Assembly (NCBI GenBank): GCA_946886325.1
Contig: CAMPIK010000211.1
Coordinates: forward strand, 1 to 5,394
DNA length: 5,394 nucleotides
Direction of reading: 5' to 3'
Origin: an uncultured Shinella sp.
GTDB lineage: Bacteria > Pseudomonadota > Alphaproteobacteria > Rhizobiales > Rhizobiaceae
Below the pieces are notes generated by a model. It was not told the DNA's origin. It did not search any database and was given only the letters and a program-made list of their open reading frames with translations. Both the position numbers and the translations under genes were made by a program. This document shows, piece by piece, positions 1 through 5,196 of this stretch (the first letter of the stretch is position 1; each line of letters opens with the position of its first letter).

Positions 1-600
1 GAGAATGCCGGTCAGCGCGAGCGCCAGCGCGCCGATCGCGATGCCGGCGAGAAGAAGGATGGCGACGGAGGTCTGGCCGTTGCGCGTCGCGATGCCGTAA
101 AGCGCAAGCGTCGTGGTCAACGCGCCGGCGAAGGCGGCAAGCGGCAGGGCGAATTCGCCGACCGTTGCAAGCAGGGCGGCAGGCAGCATGCCGCCGAGAA
201 CGATCATCAGCACGGCGCCGAATGCCGCGCCCGAGGAAACGCCGACCAGCGCCGGATCGGCGAGCGGGTTTCGAAAGAGGCCCTGCATCACCGCGCCCGA
301 GACGGCAAGGGCAGCACCCACCAGCATGCCGAGAACGGCGCGCGGCAGGCGAATGTCGATGACAATGATCCGGTCGCGCATGCTGAGCGCGGTGTCGGCA
401 GCGCCCGTGAGGAGAGAGCCGGCGACGCTCACCGCCGATGCATCGGATGCGCCCGAGGTGATCGAGGCGAGAAAGACGAAGGCCGCGAGCATGGCGAGGC
501 CGATCACGGCAATCCGGGCGATCCGGCTGCGGTCGCCGGCTTCGGCCGGTACGGCCGATTGCGCCGGATTTACCGCCTTCGCCGGCCACGCGCCTTTCAT
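1..600 (-). CDS. hmuU: Haem ABC transporter permease HmuU, partial (C-terminal part beyond left edge)
   Basis: Inner-membrane permease of the FecCD/BtuC family, which with HmuT and HmuV would import haem from the periplasm. The 200 residues present include a first hydrophobic helix at about residues 28-47 (IARIAVIGLAMLAAFVFLA), the family signature RLPR at 84-87, and the strongly conserved block at about 101-130 with MQGLFRNPLADPALVG and then SSGAAFG. More hydrophobic helices follow at about 127-146, 150-170 and 178-200. Family members are about 330-370 residues, so roughly 40% is missing at the window edge; there is no internal stop. The ATG at 600 lies 22 nt after the hmuT stop but has only a weak ribosome site; an in-frame GTG at 618, 4 nt after that stop, is an alternative start. 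It is third in the hmuS-hmuT-hmuU order. Substrate choice (haem rather than siderophore or B12) rests on the neighbours. Confidence 0.93.
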   Translation of the reverse strand, partial: MKGAWPAKAVNPAQSAVPAEAGDRSRIARIAVIGLAMLAAFVFLASITSGASDASAVSVAGSLLTGAADTALSMRDRIIVIDIRLPRAVLGMLVGAALAVSGAVMQGLFRNPLADPALVGVSSGAAFGAVLMIVLGGMLPAALLATVGEFALPLAAFAGALTTTLALYGIATRNGQTSVAILLLAGIAIGALALALTGIL

Positions 601-622
601 GACATCACGTGCAGGCACGATA

Positions 623-1576
623 TCACTGGGAGGCATTGCCGGGCTTGGCGTAGACGGCGGCGTTCAGCTCGCGGATGGCGCTTGCCGTGCGCGGACCGAA
701 GCCGAGCAGGTGAAGGCTGTTCATGCGCAGGACCGATTTGCTCTGGCCGGCGGGCGTCAGGGCGATTGCGGGATGCGCCAGCAGTTCCTCGTCCGGGCTG
801 TCGAGCGGGCCGCCGTTCGTCATGACCATCAGCACGTCGGGCTTGGCCTCGATGATCGCTTCGTCCGACATCGGCTTGTAGCCCTCGAATGCGCCTTCGG
901 TGGCGTTGGTGACGCCGGCGAGATCGAGGATGCCGTCGGCCGCCGTATGGGCACCGGCGGCCATGATGCGGCCGTTCTGGAAGCTCAGGATGAAGAGAAC
1001 GCGCTTGCGGTCGCCTTCCGGGCGGGTCGACGTGTCGGCCACCGCGGCATCGAGATCCCTGGAAACGGATTCGGCCAGCGCCGCCGCCTTGTCCGGCACG
1101 CCGAGCACGGCGCCCACGGTCTCGATCTTGCGGAGGATCGCCGGGCGGTCATAGCCTTCCGGCACCGTGACGAAGGGGATGCCGGCGCTCTTGAGAACGG
1201 CGAGCGCATCCGGCGGTCCGCTGCCCTCGATCGCCAGGATCGAGGTCGGGTTCATCGCGATCACGCCTTCCGGCGAAAGCCGCCGCATGTAGCCGACGTC
1301 AGGCAGCTTCATCGCCTCTTCCGGGAAGATGCTGGTCGAATCGCGGGCGATCAGCCGCTTTTCCTCGCCGAGCGCATAGACGATCTCCGTCACCGCGCCG
1401 CCGATCGCGACGAGACGGGAGGTATCGACCTGCTGCATCTCCTGCGCCACCGCGCGGGTGACGAAGCTGGCGTCCCGCTCGACCGCCTGCGGCAGGACGA
1501 AGGGGGCGGCGAGCGCAAAGGCGGTCAGCGCCACTTCCCACATGCGGGGGCGGCGGATGTCGGTGATCTTCTTCAT
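623..1576 (-). CDS. hmuT: Periplasmic haem-binding protein HmuT
   Basis: Substrate-binding protein of the haem ABC transporter, of the class III (BtuF/FhuD-like) fold, expected to take haem from the outer-membrane receptor and hand it to HmuU. It has 317 residues. The N-terminus is a signal peptide: basic start MKKITDIRRPR, hydrophobic core at about 15-31, and a likely cleavage site AVA-Q at 44/45, which makes the signal rather long; Met12 is an alternative start. The mature part opens with RLVAIGGAVTEIVYALG, typical of the first lobe. Tyr96 in LPDVGYMRRLSPEG matches the position of the haem-ligating tyrosine known in ShuT and PhuT. A long linking helix follows at about 163-180. An AAAGGGA ribosome site (complement of 1583-1589) lies 6 nt before the ATG. 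The gene starts 46 nt after hmuS and is probably cotranscribed with it. Confidence 0.93.
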   Translation of the reverse strand: MKKITDIRRPRMWEVALTAFALAAPFVLPQAVERDASFVTRAVAQEMQQVDTSRLVAIGGAVTEIVYALGEEKRLIARDSTSIFPEEAMKLPDVGYMRRLSPEGVIAMNPTSILAIEGSGPPDALAVLKSAGIPFVTVPEGYDRPAILRKIETVGAVLGVPDKAAALAESVSRDLDAAVADTSTRPEGDRKRVLFILSFQNGRIMAAGAHTAADGILDLAGVTNATEGAFEGYKPMSDEAIIEAKPDVLMVMTNGGPLDSPDEELLAHPAIALTPAGQSKSVLRMNSLHLLGFGPRTASAIRELNAAVYAKPGNASQ

Positions 1577-1622
1577 GTCCTGTCCCTTTCCGGGTCGGGT
1601 TGCCTCAATCCGCGGCGAAGTC

Positions 1623-2672
1623 TCAGGCGGCGACGCTGTCGTCCGGCTGCGGCAGGGCGTCGAGGATGTCGCGCCATTCGGCGAGTTCGCTCATGCCTTC
1701 CTTCCGCTTGCCGAAGAACTGGATGATCATCTCGCCCTTGGCATCATAGGCCTCGAGCGAGGTGACATGGCCGTCGGTCGTCGGCTTGCGCACGACCCAG
1801 CATTCGGCGATGTGATCCATGCGCAGGTGCAGGTGGAAGGTCGGGTCCATGACGTTGAGCCAAGGACCCATCGGCTGGATATTGGCGATCTTGCCGGAGT
1901 GGATCTGCACGATGCCGCTGTTGGCGACGAAGCACATGATCTCGGTCTCCCGTTCGGCCGACGCATACATCATAGACTTGACGGCATCGCTGGCGACCTG
2001 CCGGGCAAAATCCTCGCCGACGCTGCGAACCGCATCCTGCCGGCCGATCTTGAGCTTCTTCAGCATGCCGAAGAACTGATGCGTGTCCGTCATGCGGCTC
2101 CAGTTGTCGCGCAGCGCCTCGACATCGACGGGGCCGCGAACTTCCGCTTCGCCCATCGGCTCCTCGACGAGTTCCTGCGACTGGTCCTCGAGCCGGAAAT
2201 CGGCGACGATTGCCTGGTAGGCCTCAAGATTGGACGCCGGGCGCAGGTGGATCTTGTGAACGGCGGTGCCGGCCTTGTCGAAGAACTGCAGGCTGTGGCG
2301 CACCTGGTCGCCATCCGTCTTCGTAACCGCGAAACCATGCGCCCAGACACCTGGAAAGATGCGCAGGTCGATATTCTCGCCGAGCACGATCGAGGCGTGT
2401 TTGCCGGGGGTGATCTTCTCGAAGACGCCGATCTTCTCGTGCACGGCGCTTTCGTTGCGGCTGAGCGCCATCACCTCGCCGAGCGCTTCCGAGCGTTCGA
2501 GGAAGCGATTGGCGTCGGCATCGATGCGAACGGCGGTCAGGCCGACTTCGGCTGCAACGAGGGCTGCCTCCGAAACGCCGAGCTGGGCGGCGATGTCGCG
2601 CTCGCGCATCTTCGGGTTTTCGGCGCGATAGGCGCGGATGTCGGCGGGGGAGGGGCGGTTCGCTTCTGTCAT
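1623..2672 (-). CDS. hmuS: Cytoplasmic haem-handling protein HmuS (HemS/PhuS/ChuS family)
   Basis: Cytoplasmic protein that receives imported haem. Family members are described as haem chaperones or haem-degrading enzymes, and rhizobial HmuS has been reported to degrade haem in vitro. The 349 residues form the usual tandem repeat of two HemS domains: the first at about 25-165, with FPGVWAHGF and SLQFFDKAG near 106-135, and the second at about 190-345, with LHLRMDHIAE, VRKPTTDGHVTSLE and IIQFFGKRKEG. His198 in TDTHQFFGMLKKLK corresponds to the conserved haem-ligand histidine of HemS and PhuS. The frame stays open upstream to an ATG at 2801, but I place the start at 2672: MTEANRPSPADIRAYR is where family similarity begins, GGACAGG (complement of 2679-2685) lies 6 nt before it, and the upstream 43 residues look non-coding. 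It is the first gene of the minus-strand operon, with an IRO 135 nt upstream. Confidence 0.95.
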   Translation of the reverse strand: MTEANRPSPADIRAYRAENPKMRERDIAAQLGVSEAALVAAEVGLTAVRIDADANRFLERSEALGEVMALSRNESAVHEKIGVFEKITPGKHASIVLGENIDLRIFPGVWAHGFAVTKTDGDQVRHSLQFFDKAGTAVHKIHLRPASNLEAYQAIVADFRLEDQSQELVEEPMGEAEVRGPVDVEALRDNWSRMTDTHQFFGMLKKLKIGRQDAVRSVGEDFARQVASDAVKSMMYASAERETEIMCFVANSGIVQIHSGKIANIQPMGPWLNVMDPTFHLHLRMDHIAECWVVRKPTTDGHVTSLEAYDAKGEMIIQFFGKRKEGMSELAEWRDILDALPQPDDSVAA

Positions 2673-2678
2673 GGTCGG

Positions 2679-2685
2679 CCTGTCC
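2679..2685 (-). promoter_or_regulatory. Ribosome binding site deciding the hmuS start
   Basis: On the minus strand this reads GGACAGG, 6 nt before the ATG at 2672. The upstream ATG at 2801 has no purine-rich sequence at a suitable distance and lies just beside the IRO, so the 2672 start is preferred. Confidence 0.6.
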
Positions 2686-2807
2686 ATTGCTGTTTGCGCA
2701 CTTGCAGCGGAACCGTCCGGTCGGCAGCGACGATGCGAGGCACTCCGCAAGCTCCGGATTTCACCAGCCGGAACAGAGGTTTGCAGCCCGTTGCGCTCCA
2801 AGTATCT

Positions 2808-2822
2808 TGACTTCCATAGTCA
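2808..2822. promoter_or_regulatory. Iron-responsive operator (IRO, putative RirA site) between hmuS and the tonB operon
   Basis: Perfect TGA-N9-TCA. The palindrome extends to TGACT-N5-AGTCA, so it has no direction. It lies almost exactly midway between the two divergent start codons (135 nt from hmuS, 136 nt from the gene at 2959). A possible minus-strand promoter, TTGCGT (complement of 2836-2841), 17 nt, TATGGA (complement of 2813-2818), has its -10 inside the operator. On the plus strand TTGACT at 2807-2812 could be a -35, though the -10 is poor. The motif is the one reported for RirA-controlled genes of rhizobia. The match is seen in the sequence; RirA binding is inferred. Confidence 0.75.
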
Positions 2823-2841
2823 TATTTATTTAAGGACGCAA
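2813..2841 (-). promoter_or_regulatory. Possible promoter of the hmuSTU operon
   Basis: TTGCGT at 2836-2841 (-35) and TATGGA at 2813-2818 (-10), read on the minus strand with a 17-nt spacer. The -10 is covered by the IRO, the arrangement expected for a gene shut off by iron. Transcription would start near 2806, leaving a leader of roughly 130 nt before hmuS. The hexamers are only moderate matches, so this is tentative. Confidence 0.4.
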
Positions 2842-2958
2842 TACCGGAATCCCAAACTCATGTTAAATGTTTCCGTCCGGCTTAAACAGCGTTAAAGTGC
2901 CAGGCACGGCACCCGCCCGGAAACGCCGCCAGCCACGTCGAGATCAAAGGTTCACATC

Positions 2959-3393
2959 ATGAATTGCCGCGCTATCGCCTTGTCCTCCGCCATTCTGGCC
3001 GCGCTCGCCGCGCCGGTCGTTGCCCAGGAGGCCGCGCCGCAGGCAAAGGGCCTGAATGTCGAGCTCAATGCGCTGGCGCCGTCCGAACGGGGCTGCCTCT
3101 TCACCTTCGTCGCCGGCAACGCCATGGCGCAGTCGCTCAACAAGGTGTCGTTCGAATTCGTCGTCTTCAACGAGAAGGGCACGGTCGAGCGCATGGTCGT
3201 GCTCGACTTCCGCGACCTGCCGCAGGGCAAGACGAAGGTGCGCCAGTTCGATCTGCCGGGCACCAAATGCGACAGCGTCAAGCGCCTCCTCATTAATGAC
3301 GCACCGGTCTGCGAGGGGGAGGGCGTTACCGATGGCGCCTGCATGGCCGGCATCGTGACGCGGTCGAACACGGCGGCGACCTTCGAGGGATGA
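2959..3393 (+). CDS. Small exported protein with four mature cysteines, unknown function, upstream of tonB
   Basis: A 144-residue protein that I cannot assign to a named family. The N-terminus is a clear signal peptide (hydrophobic core at about 5-21, likely cut VVA-Q after residue 22), so it should act in the periplasm. The mature part of about 120 residues has four cysteines, C46, C104, C118 and C128, enough for two disulphides. It has an alternating strand-like pattern (VSFEFVVFNEKG then VERMVVLDFRDLP at about 63-88) and no membrane segment after the signal, suggesting a small, disulphide-linked beta-rich domain. AAAGG at 2946-2950 is 8 nt before the ATG. tonB begins 57 nt downstream on the same strand, so the two are probably cotranscribed and share the IRO at 2808. 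A periplasmic helper of TonB-dependent uptake is an inference from position only. Confidence 0.85.
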   Translation: MNCRAIALSSAILAALAAPVVAQEAAPQAKGLNVELNALAPSERGCLFTFVAGNAMAQSLNKVSFEFVVFNEKGTVERMVVLDFRDLPQGKTKVRQFDLPGTKCDSVKRLLINDAPVCEGEGVTDGACMAGIVTRSNTAATFEG

Positions 3394-3400
3394 TGCACGC

Positions 3401-3417
3401 GCGGGCATGACGCCCGC
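3401..3417 (+). other. GC stem-loop between the exported-protein gene and tonB
   Basis: GCGGGC at 3401-3406 pairs perfectly with GCCCGC at 3412-3417 around a 5-nt loop. It starts 7 nt after the stop codon of the upstream gene. No run of T follows, so it is not a convincing intrinsic terminator. It could protect the 3' end of the upstream message or reduce read-through into tonB. Confidence 0.4.
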
Positions 3418-3450
3418 ATCCGGAACAATGATGACGATACAGGTGTGACG

Positions 3451-4368
3451 ATGGTTGGTAGCAGGCTTCTCTGGGGCGGCGCGGTGGTGCTCTCGCTTCT
3501 GGCGCATGCAGGTGCTGCGGCAATCCTCACCATGGCGCCGGAGCAGAAGCAGGACGAGGCGCTGATCGCCGGCGGCGTCGTGGCCGAGGTCGCCATGCTC
3601 GGCAGCGGGGCTTTCGAATCGCTGGAAGCCGGCAATCCCGACGACACGATCACGCCCGAGCCGGTCGAGCCCGAAGAATACGAGCCGGTGCCGCAGGAGG
3701 TCTCCGAGATAAAGCCGGAAGAGATCGTGCCGCAGGAGATCGAGCCGATGCCGGTCGATCCCGTCGAGCCGCTCGATATCCAGCCGGTGAGCCCCGAGGC
3801 GGTCGAGACGATGGAGATCCAGGGCGCCGAGGTCGAGATCGCGGCCATCCCGATCCCCGAGATCAAGCCGGACGTGGAGCCGGAGGCGAAGACCGAGACG
3901 ATCGAGCCCGAGCCGGAGAAGAAGGTCGAAAAGCCGGTCGAGAAGAAGCCGGTCCGGAAGAAGGTCGTCAAGAAGGCCGGCGAAAAGGGCAAGAGCCAGC
4001 AGTCGGCAACCCGCGGCCAGGTCGATGGCTCCACCGACGTGAAGACTGCCGCGCTCGGCGGCGAAAAGAAGGGCAATTCAACGCGCGCCGGAAACGCCGC
4101 CGTCAGCAATTATCCGGGCAAGATCCGCAGCAAGATCAACCGCTCCAAGCGGCGGGTGAGCGGTGGCCATTCCGGAAGCGTCGTCGTCAGTTTCGTCGTC
4201 TCGGCGAATGGCAGCGCCTCGTCGATCCGCGTCGCGAAGAGTTCCGGCGTCGCGGCACTCGACAAGGCGGCGGCCGATTCGATCCGCGGCGCCGCGCCCT
4301 TCCCGCGTATCCCGGAAGCGGCCGGCCGCAACACATGGGCCTTCAACGTTCCCATCGTCTTCAACTGA
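3451..4368 (+). CDS. tonB: Energy-transducing protein TonB
   Basis: Inner-membrane protein that carries energy from the ExbB/ExbD complex to outer-membrane receptors for haem and siderophores. With the ATG at 3451 it has 305 residues. A GTG at 3445 would add two, but ACAGG at 3439-3443 lies 7 nt before the ATG and only 1 nt before the GTG. The single membrane helix (about 6-27) contains Ser15 and His19, four apart as in Ser16/His20 of E. coli TonB, the pair needed for ExbBD coupling. Residues about 68-157 are an extended proline- and glutamate-rich spacer (PEPVEPEEYEP, VPQE repeats), which turns lysine-rich at about 157-180 (EKKVEKPVEKKPVRKKVVKK). The C-terminal TonB domain (about 219-305) has YPGKIRSKINR, GSVVVSFVVSANG and AALDKAAADSIRGAAPFPRIPE. 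No exbB or exbD is in the window. In Rhizobium leguminosarum tonB also lies divergent from the hmu genes. Confidence 0.94.
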   Translation: MVGSRLLWGGAVVLSLLAHAGAAAILTMAPEQKQDEALIAGGVVAEVAMLGSGAFESLEAGNPDDTITPEPVEPEEYEPVPQEVSEIKPEEIVPQEIEPMPVDPVEPLDIQPVSPEAVETMEIQGAEVEIAAIPIPEIKPDVEPEAKTETIEPEPEKKVEKPVEKKPVRKKVVKKAGEKGKSQQSATRGQVDGSTDVKTAALGGEKKGNSTRAGNAAVSNYPGKIRSKINRSKRRVSGGHSGSVVVSFVVSANGSASSIRVAKSSGVAALDKAAADSIRGAAPFPRIPEAAGRNTWAFNVPIVFN

Positions 4369-4371
4369 CGC

Positions 4372-4395
4372 GCCGGAGCACCGCCGAATTCCGGC
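4372..4395 (+). terminator. Weak stem-loop after tonB
   Basis: GCCGGA at 4372-4377 pairs with TCCGGC at 4390-4395 around a 12-nt loop, beginning 3 nt after the tonB stop. No T-run follows directly, and the sequence then turns AT-rich (AAATTTAAAT at 4407-4416). It may end tonB transcription, but the signal is poor. Confidence 0.25.
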
Positions 4396-4417
4396 TGTGT
4401 CGCACCAAATTTAAATA

Positions 4418-4432
4418 TGATAATTTTCATCA
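4418..4432. promoter_or_regulatory. Second iron-responsive operator (IRO, putative RirA site), before the DUF2325-hmuQ operon
   Basis: Perfect TGA-N9-TCA inside an AT-rich stretch. The arms extend to ATGAT (4417-4421) and ATCAT (4429-4433). It lies 84 nt before the start codon at 4517. A possible promoter, TTTTCA (4424-4429), 17 nt, TAGAAA (4447-4452), has its -35 inside the operator, and TATGAT at 4416-4421 also overlaps it. This second exact match in the other control region of the window supports shared iron regulation. Binding by RirA is inferred. Confidence 0.72.
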
Positions 4433-4452
4433 TGTTTAGACTTTACTAGAAA
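4424..4452 (+). promoter_or_regulatory. Possible promoter of the DUF2325-hmuQ operon
   Basis: TTTTCA (-35, 4424-4429) and TAGAAA (-10, 4447-4452) with a 17-nt spacer; each matches 4 of 6 consensus bases. An alternative just downstream is TTTACT (4442-4447), 17 nt, TAGGGT (4465-4470). The first overlaps the IRO, which fits repression by a regulator bound there; the second would leave the IRO upstream of the -35. Confidence 0.35.
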
Positions 4453-4516
4453 ACTCAAGTTTTGTAGGGTCCGCTCGCTTCCGGACAGTTGCTCCGGCCC
4501 AGCGGAGAGGAACGTC

Positions 4517-4915
4517 ATGCGAGACAAGCACCGGCACCGACAGGTGAAGAAGAGCGAGCAACAGCCGTTGCAACCGGAAGCGAACGACAAGGCAGGTCTT
4601 GAAGGCCGCAGCTTCCTCTATGTCGGCGGGCGCGACTGCCAGGTGGCGCACCTGCGCCAGATCGCCAGCTCCTACGGCGCCAACCTCATCCACCATGACG
4701 GCGGCCTGCGCGAGGCGGTGTCGCGCATCGACAACGTCCTGCCCTCGGTCGACTGCGTCTTCTGCCCCATCGACTGTATCAGCCACGATGCCTGCCTTCG
4801 GGTGAAGACGGGCTGCAAGAAGTGGGAAAAGGCCTTCGTGCCGCTGCGCAACGGCAGCAAGTCCAGCTTCGCACGTGCGCTCGAAAGCATGAGCCAGGGA
4901 GACCGGACCCAGTGA
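4517..4915 (+). CDS. DUF2325 family protein, Cys/His-rich, unknown function
   Basis: A 132-residue cytoplasmic protein (no signal or membrane segment) of the DUF2325 family. After a polar, charged N-terminal tail (1-30), the domain begins with the characteristic FLYVGGRDCQVAHLR at 33-47, then HHDGG at 59-63, a cysteine-rich centre CVFCPIDCISHDAC at 80-93, VKTGCKK at 96-102, and a basic end FVPLRNGSKSSFARAL. The conserved cysteines and histidines (C41, H59, H60, C80, C83, C87, H90, C93, C100) could hold a metal, an Fe-S cluster or haem, but none of this is shown. A strong ribosome site GGAGAGG (4504-4510) lies 6 nt before the ATG. It is the first gene of an operon leading to hmuQ and lies behind an IRO, so it is probably made under iron limitation. 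A role in handling haem or released iron is an inference. Confidence 0.9.
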   Translation: MRDKHRHRQVKKSEQQPLQPEANDKAGLEGRSFLYVGGRDCQVAHLRQIASSYGANLIHHDGGLREAVSRIDNVLPSVDCVFCPIDCISHDACLRVKTGCKKWEKAFVPLRNGSKSSFARALESMSQGDRTQ

Positions 4916-5187
4916 ACGACCAGAGACCCGATGCCTTCATGATGATCGGACTGCACAAGCTTGCCGCCCAGAACGGCGACGGGCTGGTGCCGGAGCTCTA
5001 CGAGCTGCTGACACGCCGCGCCCGCATGCAGGAGGACTATCCGAACGTCACCGAATTCCCGACCTGGGAAACGCGGGCGCCGGTGCAAAATGCTGCTCCG
5101 GGCACCGAAGGGCTTGAAGGCGGCAACGACAATGTCATAGCCTTCCCGGCACGCGCCCGCCATGGGCGTCAGAAGGACAGTGCCTGA
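4912..5187 (+). CDS. Conserved-looking 91-residue protein, unknown function, coupled to the DUF2325 gene
   Basis: I do not recognise a family. The proposed GTG start at 4912 overlaps the stop of the DUF2325 gene as GTGA and has AGGGAGA at 4896-4902, 9 nt before it, so the two genes are probably translationally coupled. The frame is also open further upstream, but that part lies inside the DUF2325 gene. The protein starts VNDQRPDAFMMIGLHKLAAQ, continues with a helix-like segment to about residue 40 (LVPELYELLTRRARMQEDY), then a low-complexity middle with proline, alanine and glycine, and a short motif NDNVIAFPAR near 72-81. No signal peptide or membrane helix and no cysteine is present. hmuQ begins 9 nt downstream. 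Its place between a DUF2325 protein and a haem monooxygenase suggests an accessory role in that pathway. Confidence 0.8.
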   Translation: MNDQRPDAFMMIGLHKLAAQNGDGLVPELYELLTRRARMQEDYPNVTEFPTWETRAPVQNAAPGTEGLEGGNDNVIAFPARARHGRQKDSA

Positions 5188-5196
5188 GGAGTTCAG

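Noticed and set aside
113..1726. Long plus-strand open frame of 537 codons opposite hmuU and hmuT
   Set aside because: It is rich in Arg, Ala and Gly with no family pattern, and is antisense to two clearly recognisable genes. Such frames are common in high-GC DNA.
1458..2810. Plus-strand open frame of 450 codons opposite hmuS
   Set aside because: It mirrors the codon periodicity of hmuS, which has convincing HemS-family motifs on the other strand.
2882..2895. TTAA-N6-TTAA resembling a CtrA cell-cycle regulator site
   Set aside because: The usual spacing is 7 nt and AT-rich TTAA pairs occur by chance in intergenic DNA; nothing else points to cell-cycle control.
2897..2912. GTGCC/GGCAC short inverted repeat upstream of the gene at 2959
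   Set aside because: Only 5 bp of stem with a 6-nt loop; not distinguishable from chance in GC-rich DNA.
2952..4109. Minus-strand open frame of 385 codons, rich in Ser, Gly and Thr, opposite the exported-protein gene and tonB
   Set aside because: Its repeats are the antisense of the Glu/Pro/Lys codons of the TonB spacer; no ribosome site or family motif supports it.
4435..4452. TTTAGA-N6-TAGAAA resembling an Irr box (ICE motif)
   Set aside because: The two halves are not a proper inverted repeat (TTTAGA would need TCTAAA), so the match is too imperfect to call.
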